From Acanthosepion pharaonis (Eukaryota > Mollusca > Cephalopoda > Sepiida > Sepiidae), in assembly GCA_903632075.3 (NCBI GenBank), contig CAHIKZ030005641.1, positions 1,571,001 through 1,635,000 on the forward strand: a DNA stretch of 64,000 nucleotides, given 5' to 3'. A program made the position numbers and the translations under genes. Numbering within the stretch: the stretch's first letter is position 1; each line of letters starts with the position of its first letter. Positions 11,001 through 23,325 of this stretch are shown here, piece after piece. The notes beneath the pieces are model-generated. The model was given only the letters and a program-made list of their open reading frames with translations. It made no database searches and was not told the origin of the DNA.

Positions 11001-11167
11001 ATATATAGAAAAAGAGATAAAAGGAAAGAGATTTTCAGGTGACAATTTATAAATTACAATTAATATAGTGTAAAGATAGGAATATAGAAAATTGAATTAG
11101 TTATACAATCGACATTTGAAGAGTTAGAGAAATATAGTATTTAATTAAGTAAAACCTATATTATGGA

Positions 11168-11221
<54 letters not shown>
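11168..11221. repeat. (TA)n microsatellite
   Basis: About 27 TA dinucleotides without interruption. Confidence 0.97.
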
Positions 11222-11223
<2 letters not shown>

Positions 11224-11224
11224 T

Positions 11225-11600
11225 GGCCACTGTATTCGAGGATACCTGTCTTTTAGGGAGCTAGCCAATCCCTATTGCAGACGATCGCTCAGGCACATTT
11301 TGTGTTTGTTCAACACCCACAAAGCCAAACTGTGGTTTATACTGCAACTATGCTGAACAGACCTTAGTTACAGTTTTTGGGAGAGAGCGTGTTATCTAGC
11401 GTGATCAACAATCTGAACAAGGCCGAAACATTTAAACCCTCGATCACAATGACTTGTGACTTCGTGCTAGCACAGCTATCGACAGCCATCAAGGGTTCCG
11501 TCTACCCAATTTCACTCACAAGGCTTGAGCCTTGTATCATGGTATCATTTTCGGGCATGCTGGGATCGCCCCCTTCAGATCGATAATGGTACTCTTCAAA
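11225..11600 (+). mobile_element. Interspersed repeat with cephalopod-SINE-like segment
   Basis: The segment TTCCGTCTACCCAATTTCAC followed by TCACAAGGCTTGAGCC (about 11497-11533) resembles a block of an abundant squid/octopus tRNA-type SINE recalled from memory (TTTCCGTCTACCAAATCCAC, then TCACAAGGCTTTGGTCGG). The remainder is not recognised. The open frame over it (11377-11586) is probably not coding. It is the best single hint that the genome is cephalopod. Confidence 0.45.
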
Positions 11601-11693
11601 CTCTCAAATGAAATTTAGAAAACAAGTCTATTGACAATAATGAAAGTTAAATGTAAAATAATCACACCTAAGCATTTTTTTTCATTTTCTTAC

Positions 11694-11836
11694 CTGTGCT
11701 TTGTATTCGGTACAAGTAATACCAAGCTGGTGGATTGCAAACTGTCTATCAGTGCAATTAGATACAACGATGATAATATCCATTTCTGATAGCAACCACA
11801 GCCACCAATTTCCTCAATGACTTCCTCGTATTTCAT
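11694..11836 (-). CDS. SLC22-like transporter gene A, exon 1 (start codon, TM1)
   Basis: The ATG at 11836-11834 opens 47 codons plus two bases, ending at a donor CACAG|GTAAGA (GT at 11693-11692). The peptide begins MKYEEVIEEIGGCGCYQKW, which matches the SLC22 N-terminal pattern (acidic helix, E-x-x-G-x-x-G-x-Y-Q). A hydrophobic TM1 of about 23 residues follows, ending LLVPNTKHR. An in-frame TAA lies three codons upstream of the ATG, so this is the first usable start. Splicing to exon 2 (271) completes Arg48 (AG|G) and joins directly to CTIPGW, removing an intron of about 11.4 kb. Start, TM1 pattern, donor and phase agreement with exon 2 support it strongly although it is very short. The 5' UTR and promoter must lie above 11837; I see no clear TATA element. 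Confidence 0.88.
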
Positions 11837-11989
11837 GATGAAAGGTTAAAACGATAACAACAAAACCGCCGCAAATGTTCCACAACGTCCGTCTCTCTTA
11901 CACAAAAGTATATTTGCAATAACGTGGAAAATATACAACTTCACGTCAATTTAGGCTCGTCATATTTTTTCAGATAAACATGTTTATGT

Positions 11990-12300
11990 TTAAATGTCAC
12001 CTTTCATAACATTTTAAATTTATCATTGAAATGGAATAATTTGAGATATGTGTGTATTAAGTCACACCTGTCAATCCACAAGGAGCACTATAAATTGTTC
12101 GTATTCACACCTGTCATTTCAAAACAATTACTAATCAACTTTTTTAATGTCACCTTTCATAACATTTTAAATATATTATTAAAATGGAATAATTTGAGAA
12201 ATATATGTATTAAGTCACACCTGTCAATCCACAATGAGCACTTAATTGTATAACAATTGTATAAATTGTTCGTATTCACATTTAATAATTACTAATCAAT
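11990..12300. repeat. Tandem duplication (~155-bp unit) upstream of gene A
   Basis: Two units share TGTCACCTTTCATAACATTT, AAATGGAATAATTTGAGA, TGTATTAAGTCACACCTGTC and AATCCACAA. It lies within 150-460 bases upstream of the gene A start codon, so it may overlap the promoter or 5' UTR. Confidence 0.8.
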
Positions 12301-12433
12301 TGTTTGAGGAGTAACGCCTAGATACATTGTTTACTTCTATTCCATTGGGGACAGATTCGCAAGCAGAGGTCCACAGACACCGAAGGTGAATTAAATCAGT
12401 TTAGCGATAGGAAATTGAAAGAGAAATGGGGAA

Positions 12434-12435
<2 letters not shown>

Positions 12436-12512
<77 letters not shown>
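12436..12512. repeat. (GT)n microsatellite
   Basis: About 37 GT dinucleotides, followed by GAGT repeats. Confidence 0.97.
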
Positions 12513-12659
12513 GTGAGTGAGTGAGTGAGGCAGACAGAGAAAGAGAGAACGGGGCAGGCAGGAAGGATTTTTCATGTATTACAAAAGTTCATGTTTAATA
12601 AGCTCATATTTTAAAAAGACCAACACCCCCCAACGTTAATAGGAGTAACCAAGTTCATC

Positions 12660-12990
12660 CCTTCTCACCTTTTAAAATAAAATAAATAAATCTCGGACTA
12701 ATGTTCTCAGCTGATATGAATTGGAAAGCCTATACTGAATCCATTGCTAGGTCACCTGTTAAGAAAGCTGGTTCATTGTGTCATGCGAAACAATTTTTCT
12801 CTCCAGAATCTATCTTACATATCTGTAAGTCTACCATTCTGGAGATACTTGATAAAATCCAAAGAAGAATCAGTAATATTATTGGTCCTGATCTGGCAGC
12901 TCGGCTGTAGTCACATTCCCACCATAGGTTGCCTCCCTGTGCCTTTTCTATAAAGACTTTCATGGTAATTGTTCGGATGAACTCTTCGCT
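12660..12990 (+). pseudogene. Jockey/CR1-like RT C-terminal fragment
   Basis: The plus-strand frame at 12701-12910 reads DMNWKAYTESIARS, AKQFFSPESILHI and LDKIQRRISNIIGPD, in the order typical of the region after the catalytic block in jockey/CR1 RTs. A frameshift and stop follow, then KTFMVIVRMNS. It is the same family as copies at 5720, 40180 and 43200. Confidence 0.65.
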
Positions 12991-13229
12991 ATGCTTTTTT
13001 TTATTATTTAAACGCACTGCATAATTTAATTGCACATTAATTTATTGTTAATTCTCGAGGTCTTTACATTTAATAGAAGTTTTTTTTTCTGGCGTGGTTT
13101 ACTGATCGATGGAGTCCGTCCATTTTCCTAAAAGTGGATATTAGTTAAATCATTACAGCTTTTTCACACGCCCTGTCCTTAATTGTCCATTCGATCCATA
13201 GTGCTTCTCCTTTGCAAGCCTGATTTTTT

Positions 13230-16200
13230 TTCTCTCTTGAATAGATAACTTGCTAGTCATATATTATACTAATTCAAGTGGGGGTAGGAGATGCACATAC
13301 ATCCTCGAGTCACACTCGTACCCCCATTCTCCCAATGGGTCTTTTAGTCCTCAAGTACATGAGCGAGATTGTCTCGGTGCCTTTTCGTCTCGGACCGGTA
13401 CGATGTTTCTGACCCAAAGAGGAGTACTGTTACTTTGACTTCTGGGCAGACGTGACATGTCCACTCGGAGCATCACGCATGTGTCTTCTTTCTTTGGTTG
13501 ATTGTCCCTTCATTAAAGGTCCTGGAAGTAAACGTTTTCTGGGTGTTGGTGTCATCTGACTGATAGTCAACCAACCTCTCAAAATCCAAATGTAGAAAAC
13601 TAGTAAACCCAACACAAAAAAACAAAGCAGACCCCCATGTATACCAATTCCTACACCAACGTCAAGCGGACTAGAGGAGCTCTCAGTCTCGGGCTATTTA
13701 TCTATAGCTAAATACGACCACCTAAATTGTCACGGCCACAGACTCGGAGCCCACAACAAGAACGAGTTTCCCTGTGATATGGGCGCAAAAAAAAAGAACC
13801 CGATCTCCCGTATATGTGCTTCCGCATAGCTGTTATTCATAGTACCACATCCATCTTTGCTCTCAGGGCGAAGAGACGGTAATCTTCGACCGACGATCTG
13901 AGAAGATTGATAATATCCTCTGCCAATGTCCCTCGGCCAACTTTCATATCTGCCGCCACTTCAATATCCACCATAAAGAATTGTTAGTCCACTCCAACAA
14001 AACCGATGTTCAAAGCAGATATTGTAATAACTTATCCGTCGCCTAAGGACTAACCCATATCATTAGAGAACCTACCTGTGTCTCGGACACGACAGGGGAA
14101 CCTCCTCGACCTCTTCCTAATCTCCTGCCCTGATAAATGCTTAGTAAATGTTTTACCTCCACTAGGCACGTCAGATACTAATCAGTGTTTAGATTGATAC
14201 TAAAGCTAATACACCCACTGATGTACCATTCCATAGAACGATTTTTCGCTATGAGAAGGCTAACTGGGGCAGCTTTCGGTCCTATATAATGGAAGCTCCC
14301 TCCCAACCTTCTTCAAGCATGCTGCCTTCAAAACTGCTACCCTTGTCACTGATTGGATTCTTTCTGGAATGGAGAGTTTTATACCCAAAAAAAATTTTCA
14401 GCAAAAAATAAACAGTAAACCCAGGTTCACCCGTGAATGTGCTGCAGCCATAACTCAACCACTACTTCAATATCTATCGCAAGGAGCGATGTAGTTCGAC
14501 CCTCAATGCATTCAGAACTGCCCGCAACCGCTGCAAAAAAAAAATCCTAGAAAACGCCAAGTGCAGCTACGCACGAGCAGTCCAGACGAAGGCTGAAAAG
14601 AAACAAAATGGATCCCGTGAATTCTCGAAGATCACCAACCAAATCATGAACAGAGGTAAAGCGACTGTGCCCACACATTTATAAATGACCCCGAGATCAT
14701 ATCTTCTTCGACAGATGAGGTGAATGACAAAGACCATCCCCTCCCCAAGTTCTCACGTCTCATTAACCACAATCTCAATAATATTAGCATTACAGCACGA
14801 TAAGTCTCTAGACTTATCAAAGGCCTTGACCCTAAGAAAGCCACTTGCTCAGACAGAATTCTTGTGGCTGTCCTTAGGAATATAAACCCGGAATTATCCC
14901 CAAAGCTATCCAACCGCAGCTTGAAGTAGGATGCCAAGTGTATGCCCGGTTTTCACGAAAGCGAGCGTGCGATCTTCCTCTTCCCAGTACAGACCTGTCA
15001 GTCTCCTTTCATCCGTAAGCTTTTTCAGACTATAATCAATAAGAAGGTCATCAAGCACCTAGAAAAAACATCTCTTCATTGACGAGCAATATGGATTTCG
15101 GTCGGCTCGATCCACTGTCGATGTCCTACCATCATTCACAGAATCAGAGGCTCCTGACGACAAACGCACCTCAAGGATCATAGCATTAGATATCTCAAAA
15201 GCATTCGACGAGGTGTGGCAAGAAGGTATGCTACACAAGCTCTCCAGTTATGGAATCACTGGAAGGATCTTCTCGATCATAAAATCCTTCCTAACAGGTA
15301 GGTCCCTGAAGGTAGTTATTAATGGCCAGTCCTCCGGAGCCCTCTCGGTCAACATTCATTTAGATTCACATAAATGATCTGCCTAAGAATGTACTCAGAT
15401 CATTTGTAAACATGATGATACGTCTATATACGTGTGCACCTCTAAAACTCTCGATGGTCAGTGACTAGCGACTGATCTCTCTTCCGAACTTTCAGGAACT
15501 ATCCATTGAAGTAAAATTGTCTGGTTACATTCAATGTCTTGAAGACCAAGCTAAGTTATATTCCATCATCGTGATTTGACCCCAAGCTACCACCAATCAG
15601 GATGAACACAGGTCCTTTCGGAAAAGCACCATGCCTCAAATGGAGCTCGTACATAGGATTCATTTCTAAGGATACTAGTAAAAATGGTCGACTCCCTGTA
15701 TCGCTCCAGTAACCACCTGACTCCTCCTGCTATCCTATACCTTTACAAGAGCCAGATCAGGCCACAAACGGAATACTGTTGTCATAAATGGGCGAGAGCT
15801 GCCCGGACCTCATTTTCAAGCCTTGATAAGGTCCAAAATCATCTCCGAGCCCCTGTGGGTGACGAATTATACTCCACCCTTCAACCTCACTCCCATGGAG
15901 GGCGGGGGCTGAAAGCATCTCGCTGCTCTACGGCTACTTTCACGGACGAAGTACATTCCCTGGTCCCACCAAGTCAAACTTTCACGGCAAGAACACGCCA
16001 TGACACTTACATTGTAGCAAACCATCGTTATTCCCTCCGTATTCCAGTGGTGATAAATATGTTCCACCCGAGCAGCTTCTTCCCGGCGAACTACTGCCTT
16101 GTGGGACCGACTCTCAACAGGATGTTTCCTCGATCACTAAAATTTTAACATGCTCAAGGCTCGGGTTAACCGTTATCTCCCATTACTTTACTCAAAATGG

Positions 16201-16250
16201 CCTCCTAACGTAACCCTCTACCTCGAGTGGTCCCGGGCCTTGTAAAGGGA
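13230..16250 (+). pseudogene. Jockey/CR1-like non-LTR retrotransposon corpse (copy 2)
   Basis: From 5' to 3', an endonuclease (EEP) remnant carries FNIHHKELLVHSNKTD (about 13960-14010) and THIIREPTCVSDT. RT block GLDPKKATCSDRILVAVLR (about 14823-14880) is followed by EEQYGFRSARSTVD, then ALDISKAFDEVWQEGMLHKL (about 15185-15245) and SFLTGRSLKVVINGQSSG. The catalytic DD region near 15420 is scrambled by indels. The C-terminal part, open at 15684-16148, contains LYRSSNHLTPPAILYLYKSQ, then IRPQTEYCCHKW and LDKVQNHLRAPVGD. Many frameshifts and stops make it dead. It is more GC-rich than its surroundings, suggesting a different subfamily from copy 1. Confidence 0.8.
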
Positions 16251-16299
16251 AAACCTTACTGTAAAAAAGGTACTAGACTAGCATTCGAGATATCAGAAA

Positions 16300-16590
16300 T
16301 TTATACTTGACCTGGCACGATGTAACCGTAAGTTCTATGCTAACAGTTTCTTTTCTCGCACTTCTCGCTTGTGGAACTCCCTTCCGTTCCCATACTTTCC
16401 ATTCAACTTTAGTCTGCAAAAATTTAAATGCAGTGTCAATCGCTATCTACTGTGCTCCTGATTACTCTTTCCTCTTTCTGTTTATTAATAACGTTTCTGT
16501 TCATAATTCTTCCACACTCTGTAATTTCTTGTGTCTTAGTGGCTTTACTGTCTTGCATGGGGTAATAACAATTAAGAAATAAAAAATTTT
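16300..16590 (+). pseudogene. Jockey/CR1-like 3' end fragment
   Basis: Shifting frames give SRLWNSLPFPYFPF (about 16363-16405), the conserved end of the copy 1 type ORF2. A 3' UTR follows with TGTCTTAGTGGCTTTACTGT and GGGGTAATAACAATTAAGAA. This tail matches those at 7955-8020 and 43485-43530. Confidence 0.65.
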
Positions 16591-16599
16591 AAAATTTAA

Positions 16600-17027
16600 A
16601 AAAAATGCACCTCCATTTCCAATAAGAGTCACTGAAATAAAGTCATCATCATTTCTCTAACGTTCTTATCAAGACTTTTTATAAATATATATTTGAAATT
16701 TTAGTGCTTATTTCCATTCGTTGTTAAATATATAATTAAATTTTTTTTAAAGTGTATCAGGCTGACAGTAGAAACGCGATAGACTGTTCATGCAGATTTT
16801 CTTATAGAAATGTGATCATCTATGTCCTATTGTTGTATATTTGAACTGTCTAAAATTTAAAATAGTCTAAAATATAACTTAACTAGAAACAAGTCGTTAT
16901 TTTGTTAAATAAAAGAATGATATTTTCTTGCAGTTAAAACATTAAAGATGGCATTTAAATTATTGCAATGTGTTTTAGACATTTTTTTAATCATTTCACC
17001 CAAGGTAACAAAACCACTAACACGCAG
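16600..17027. other. Gene-free AT-rich stretch
   Basis: No gene or repeat family recognised; A/T homopolymers dominate. Confidence 0.4.
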
Positions 17028-17168
17028 AGAGCTACTGGGTGTGAGCTACTGAGTGTGAGCTACTGAGTGTGAGCTACTGAGTGTGAGGTACCGAGTGTGA
17101 GCTACTGGGTGTGAGCTACTGAGTGTGAGCTACTGGGTGTGAGCTACTGGGTGTGAGCTACTGAGTGT
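17028..17168. repeat. 14-bp minisatellite, about 10 units
   Basis: The unit GAGCTACTGRGTGT repeats about ten times. One variant unit reads GAGGTACCGAGTGT. Sharp edges on both sides. Confidence 0.95.
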
Positions 17169-17474
17169 GAAATGTTATAAGAAAATCATTCATAAGGGGA
17201 GAGAATGACAGAAGATAACGATTGTTGTTGCATTTAAATTTATGAATTCCAAACTTGATTGGATAGCATGAAGCCGGAAGAAAACAAAAGTATACATGTC
17301 TTCCATTTTGGAATTTAGGTCTAATAAAAGATCTAACGTATGAGTAGAGAGGTAGGAAATACATTTAGATGCTGTGATGTGAAAATTTTATTTCGACGTT
17401 GTTTCTTTATTTTTTGTTTCCTGAAAAATCTAAAATTTATTTTTTTTTAATTAGATGTTATTACTGACAATCTG

Positions 17475-17712
17475 AATTGCACTAACCAGTGACCACAACT
17501 GAGATAGGCGTTTTCTTATTTCCAACCCCGTAAAAGAGACATGCCAAAAGACACAAAAGAAATTGAATGATTAAGAGAAGGGTGATTTTCCAAGCGTATC
17601 TTAGATGTAGGCACAAGGCCGAAAGTAAGAGCCGGTGGGGATCGAACTCAATATCCAACTGTAATCGATCTAGCGTGACAAGCTTGTTAACTACATCAAA
17701 GTGCCCCAACGC
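17475..17712 (-). mobile_element. tRNA-derived SINE
   Basis: On the minus strand the tRNA-like head has GGGGCACTTTGATGTAGTTA as the A-box region and GAGTTCGATCCCC as the B-box, followed by a 3' body CTTTCGGCCTTGTGCC. The A-box to B-box distance fits a tRNA. The open frame through it is not a gene. Confidence 0.65.
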
Positions 17713-17755
17713 TATTACAAGAAAATATAAAGGAAAAGGCTAAATGTAGAGAAGG

Positions 17756-18130
17756 AATGATGAGAAATTTGTTTGTTTGTTTAACGGTATAGCAATTCCT
17801 TATAGGTCATTTAATACCAAAATTTAATTTTCTTGGGAGATTTGAAGTAATCAAAATATGATATATTCTGCTTCCACAATTGAATACATGGTAGATGAAA
17901 CACAGTTTTTCTGCATATACATGTTTGTATGGACATAATTACTAGAGGCAATGATATGTGTGTTTTATTTTGTTGAAGTTATATTTTGGAATACAGAAAT
18001 TGTAGGATATTATATCGATTAATGTCATGAAAGCGTTCTTTCATGCTGACTGATGCATTGTTGGTAATTTTAATATAAATAGGTATTGTTGGTAATTTTT
18101 TATATATAAAAATTTATTGCTGGTATTTTT
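17756..18130 (+). repeat. Dispersed repeat, copy 1 (pair with 49190-49690)
   Basis: It shares TTTGTTTAA-GGCATA/GTATA, CCTTATRGGTCATTTAAT, TTGAAGTAAT-AAAATATGATATA, ACATGTTTRTRTGGA and AAATTGTAGGATATTATAT with the copy near 49.2 kb, in order. Short repeats of TATTGTTGGTAATTTT follow. The class is unknown. Confidence 0.7.
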
Positions 18131-18589
18131 ACTATAAAATGCATTTTGACATCAGAATCTTTTCTTCATGAGTTTTCCGGTTAATGAAGGCGAATTCCTG
18201 CTTTCATCTTTGAGTATTTATTCCTACAAATTTATTCTGTTCCCACTTTCATCTGTCGAACTTTAAGTGAATTGTATATTTGGATATCGACATTGGAACA
18301 CCCACAGACATGTTAATTATTGCAGCTGCACCGACACATGTATAATAAAAAAAAAAACAGACGTAACCAAAAACCAGTACCATTATGTTTTTACCAAAAT
18401 GATTACCAAACATTTTTAAAGAGAAATAATTCTGAATTTAATTATTATTTTTCGTTCATTCAAAACATGCAGTCATAGGACACCAACGCTAATAGTTTTT
18501 TTTTCATTCGAAATCCGATGAAGGGCTTTCAAATATTTTTTATGTCTTATGATGTTCGAAATCTTTCTTCTAAAAGCTAGACAGGAAGA

Positions 18590-19030
18590 GGAAAATTTAA
18601 TTAGAAACAAATAGTACTTCCATATAATATCAGTCCTCCCATATGACAGTGAATTCTGGAAAATTTCCTCACAAATTAATAGGAGACTTGAAGCAACAGA
18701 TATTTGATTCTGCAGAAGGATGCTGAGAATGTCATTGACGGAATATGTGACCAACAGGGAATTCTTTACCGCATATGGAAACGAAAGAATTATAAAATGA
18801 CAGTTGAAAATTTGGGACACATAATGAGGAAAGATGGCTTGGAGAATTTCATACACACAAGAGATACTGAAAGCTAGAGGAAACATGAAGTAATCTGCGT
18901 AACGAACTTGTGTATGTGGATAGCAGAACTGGAAGCTGGAGAGATAAAAAGGGGAGAAACATTTGGGTAGAATTTTAAAAAATACGAAGTTGTGGCGCTA
19001 TATAATCACCTACATCCCGAAGAGACACCA
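18590..19030 (+). pseudogene. RTE-type retroelement 3' coding remnant
   Basis: The plus strand reads EFWKISSQINRRLEATDI, CRRMLRMSLTEYVTNREFF, then LKIWDT and a decayed KDGLENF tail, the usual C-terminal end of RTE-like ORF2 proteins. The long open frame on the opposite strand (18473-18886) is its shadow. Confidence 0.6.
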
Positions 19031-19305
19031 GATAAAAAATAAGATGAGGATTAGTTTTGTATCCAAGTCAACACTTCCCAAGCGTGAATTTTTACAATTC
19101 CTGTAAATTGAGAGACAAAATATGTCCTTTCTACCTATGATTTCCTCAGTTTTGTATTTGCTTTTTATAGGAAATTTTAATGTATCGCATTTTTACGACT
19201 TTCCAGTCAAATATACCTTTTGAAACTATCGATCAATATGTCGTGATACTCAACAAGTATGTATGTATCTTCGTTTTCCTTTCGTCTCCATTCCTTCCCA
19301 TCACA

Positions 19306-19324
19306 CACACATACATACATACAT

Positions 19325-19407
<83 letters not shown>
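19306..19407. repeat. Compound (TACA)n(CA)n(TA)n microsatellite
   Basis: About seven TACA units, then about 20 CA and about 15 TA dinucleotides, running into the 5' side of a Penelope-like copy. Confidence 0.95.
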
Positions 19408-19409
<2 letters not shown>

Positions 19410-19411
<2 letters not shown>

Positions 19412-20680
19412 AAAGCATCAACGATAGTGATAAAATACTAGTTAAGTCCGATAAAACGGGAAACTTCTACAAATTGACGGCAGATGACTACAACAACTTA
19501 ATTCAAAAAATTAACTAGGACTTATAAAAAAACGCTTATAACAACAACATAAATATGGTGGATAGTATTAACAGAACTAGTACAATTATTACGGAAAAAT
19601 TAAAATAAGCGACAGAGTAGGCAAACTTGCTAAAAAGGAATGCTACATCATTCTTAAGGACCACAAAGAAGATTTTGAGGAAGACCCTACTACTAGAATA
19701 ATAAACCCAACCCGACCGACATCGGAAAGATAAGCAAAAGAATCCTAGAAAGGATTACTAGGCAAATTAAAAACCACCTTGGATTAACACTCTGGATTAA
19801 TACCAAAGAAGTCATCAATTGGTTTACCAGTATCAACAATAAGCCTGATTGCACCCTTACAGTTCGATATTGTAGATTATTACCAGTCAATATCAAGAGA
19901 TCTATTTACGACTGCCCTGGAGTTTGCTACTGTATATTCAAACCTAACAAAAGAAGAAATGAATATAATTATTAGTGAAAAAAAATCTGACCTCATTCTC
20001 AATGGGGAACAATGAATTAAAAACACCGCTGACCATTTTGACATCACCATGGGATCTTTAGACTCTGCAGAGTCATCTGATCTTGTCGTCTATTTATACT
20101 GTACAGCCTAAGCGCACACCGTGAATTAGACATTAAGGACATCGGGCTATACAGGGATGACGGGCTCATGGTAGTGAGGATCTCCACAAATTTTAAAATA
20201 GATAAAATTAGAAAGATAATATATAGTGAATTCAGAGAACTAAATTTAAAAAACTACAGTCAGTACTAACTTAAAAAACGTAAACTTTCTAGACGTAACT
20301 CTGGACTTAATGAACAACATTTACCTACCTTACAGAAAACCTAACGCTAGCCCCTTGTATGTACACCCTAAATCAAACCACCCTATAATTAAGCATATAC
20401 CCTCATCAATAGAGAAAAGAATCAGCATGAACTCCGCTAATAAAGAAATATTCCAACAGAGTAATTTTTATAACACAGCTCTAAAATATAATGCAAAAAA
20501 AAGATTATACAAAAATATTCATAAGAAAAAACAGGAAAAGAAAAATTATTTTACCCTCCGTTCAACAAACAGCTCTAAAATAAATAGCTTAATTGAAAAA
20601 ATGCTACTAAAAGACTTACAAGATCTTTTAATAAAACACCTTAATATTAACTTACAATTGCACTGAAATCTAGAAAGAAT
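19410..20680 (+). pseudogene. Penelope-like element, near full RT domain (degraded)
   Basis: On the plus strand, with frameshifts, the RT blocks read in order. They are GNFYKLTADDYNNLIQKIN (to 19515), AKKECYIILKDHKEDFEEDP then RIINPT (about 19630-19710), LQFDIVDYYQSISRDL (about 19858), DHFDITMGSLDSAE (about 20030), GLYRDDGLMV (about 20143-20172) and NVNFLDVTLDL (about 20278). An open tail at 20310-20666 has LPYRKPNASPLYVHPKSNHP and further residues. YRDD is the catalytic box and is intact. These blocks are diagnostic of Penelope-like RTs, which resemble telomerase RT. No GIY-YIG endonuclease follows before sequence identity fades near 20700. Frameshifts and stops near 19516, 20015 and 20113 make it non-functional. 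Confidence 0.85.
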
Positions 20681-20699
20681 CATCAAAAAAAACCATAAT

Positions 20700-23040
20700 A
20701 ATAAAAATCCAGGAAAAACAGCATGCCAAAAATAACCCTAAACTAAAATTAGACAAAATAATGAAAAATTGTGTGATTGTAGAAACCCTGAAGACTCCGT
20801 ATCAACCAAATGGTTACGAAAAATGAATTTAAAAGATGGAGACAAATAAAAGCTCCCTCAATAATATTAAGAAACATAAATTTTGGCATTTAAGAAATGA
20901 ATAAAAGCCTATTATTATTAATTGAAAAATACTTTTATATTTGAAGTATCTGAATTTCTTTCATAAAATAATGACGGGAAGTTCTTGCACTGAAAAAGAA
21001 GATCGGAAAATTTAAAAAAAAATTGCAGAAATTAATAAACGCGTTGGCAATTTATGAAACGCATATACAATGATGGGACAATCGCGATTGATCATACGGA
21101 ATCTGCGTACTTCATTCTTTTTCATATTGATTCTTTAATCTGGTAAGCAGTGATATTTAGAAAAGAAAAATCATCAAAAATCCTGTGAAAAAACCATAAT
21201 AATAAAATCCTTAGGACAAAACACGGGCATGCCTTAAAAATAGTGAGAATTTTAATAATAACCCTAAACTAAAAAATTAGAAAAATGAATTCAGTAAATA
21301 TACAAAATAGAAATGATAAGGACGTGTCTTCAATGTGCTTAAAATTCAGTAAAACGATACTGTTATAAGAAAGTGCAGTTCAAATGCAGCAGAAAACTTA
21401 TGCGTTATAGATTACGCAAAGGCATAATGTACGCCACAAAGACTGCCAGCAACCTTGTTGGTATATTAGAAAATCAAGAAAATGGCAGCAAAACCACCTG
21501 CATCCTGACAGAAAAAGTTCAGCAGGTAAATACCAAATGCACTTATCTCATCCATTGAGAGGATTCAATATTACATCCACAACACTAACAAAAAGATAGT
21601 CAGATGATATTGTGTTGATAACAGATTCTAACGAAAAATGAATTTAATGGATGGTTGTGAGCAAAAGGAACAAATGAGAGAAATAATGTAAAATAATTTA
21701 AATATATGGGGAAGAAAAAAAAGAACGAAAAGTAGACAATAAAATTCGAAGGTCCATGGATAGCAAAGATACAAAGTATTCCCAAAGAAATAAGTACTGA
21801 ACTTTTTACAATAGATAATTCGCAGATGAAGAAGAAACTTCAAGTTAACAGAAATGGAAACCAGACATCCCTGAATCCAAATATTTTTGCCTAGTGAGTT
21901 TTAAAAAAAATGAATAACAAAAAAAACATAAAATACAAAGAAAAATGGAAAGAATGAATAACACGGCACATAGAAACAATCACGGTATCTTTTTAGATTG
22001 ACTATTCAAGGAAAACTAAAATTAAATCGAACTCGGGAAAACAATTAAATAACTATAAAAGAGCCTCTGATATATTCCGAAATGTTGGAGATATTTCCTC
22101 TTCGATAATGGATTGGAGCGACACACGCGTTGCAATAACCCACAGCCAATCATGTTCGGATTGAGCCGGTACCTCTTACCTTTTATTAATCAGTTAGTGT
22201 ATGTATACATCTGTTTCAAATTTGCTATATTTATGCTGGAAGCATGTTCATTATTCGGAATAGAGCATTTGCTGATATAAATAGTGCAGTCATAGAAGTT
22301 AACTCCTGACGAAGACTGACGGTTACTCGCCTGAAACGATCATCAGACTCGTATATAATCGTAACCACCTGTCGTAAAGATCTATTTTTTCTTAAATTTG
22401 TTTTGCTGCGTGTGCTCCGTTGCATTTAATTCTCCGTCTTTCTCCCTCCACCTATAGGTTAAATAACAGAGTAAACTAGGCTCTGGCTAGCAACCCATCT
22501 CAGTGAATGAAAATATTGAACTTTAATCCACGGAGAAGGTAACATGAATACCACCCTCTATCCCAATAACGAATAGCAATCACACGTAATGAAAAGGAAT
22601 CTCTGGAGAGCCATGATCGTCTACGCCCTGGTGTGACATGGCATTCGTAAAAACATTTATCTATATTCGTATTACATTTATTTCTGTTCGTCTAATTTTC
22701 CAACCTGCTATACCCAAGTGGAAGAATTGAATACAGGCAGGGAAATTAATAATGCTTTTATGCGAATGAAGGAATTGGCTCGGTGCTATGTGACGATACA
22801 CTCGAGTTGATTAATCAAAATACCAAAAGTTTATGGACAATACTTTGACCCTCGACAAACGAGATGTATTTCAATCATTTCGCTTGAATATAAATGGGGT
22901 GGGGGATTTCGATTTGACACTCGAGGGATGATTGTAAATCACCTCGCTTCTTTCGGAGTGATCATTCCTGTGAAGAGATTCAACAAGTCTGTGAGTGGAA
23001 TGATTGATTTCGTTCATTGGTAAAGATCGCCAGATATAAT
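20700..23040. other. Intergenic stretch without recognised genes
   Basis: A/T-rich sequence with short open frames (21373-21558, 22231-22425) that have no recognisable family. A partial duplication of Penelope 3' flank is seen near 21170-21260 (AACCATAATAATAAAATCC recurs from about 20690). The 22100-22430 block is less A/T-rich and may be an old repeat. Confidence 0.4.
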
Positions 23041-23200
23041 GCATTTGATTAGTACAAGAATCAATAGCGTCCCACAGAAAGAAGAAAAGACGCTCGCTTC
23101 TGATGGAATAAAATTAATCGTGGTTCTTCACGTAGTTTCATTAAATCCAGAGAACAGAAATATTGATCAATTTTTATATTTGTTTCATTCTACCCCGTAC

Positions 23201-23202
<2 letters not shown>

Positions 23203-23252
<50 letters not shown>
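23203..23252. repeat. (TA)n microsatellite
   Basis: About 25 TA dinucleotides. Confidence 0.95.
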
Positions 23253-23284
23253 CATAAGGAACAAAATAGAATCGATTATAAATC

Positions 23285-23325
23285 TAACAGATTTCGAATT
23301 TATTAAGGCTTCATCAGAAAATGAT
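23285..23325 (-). ncRNA. Degraded hammerhead-like motif at the Penelope 3' end
   Basis: CUGAUGA (23317-23311) and GAAA (23295-23292) are present. Stem II is weak (only G-C and U-A pairs remain). Stem III can form AUCU/AGAU around GUU. Probably inactive. Confidence 0.4.

Noticed and set aside
18473..18886. 137-codon hydrophobic minus-strand open frame
   Set aside because: It is antisense to a recognisable RTE-type ORF2 tail on the plus strand.
22300..22400. CTGACGA...GAAAC stretch near 22305-22345 as a hammerhead
   Set aside because: The sequence between the boxes has no complementary stem II.
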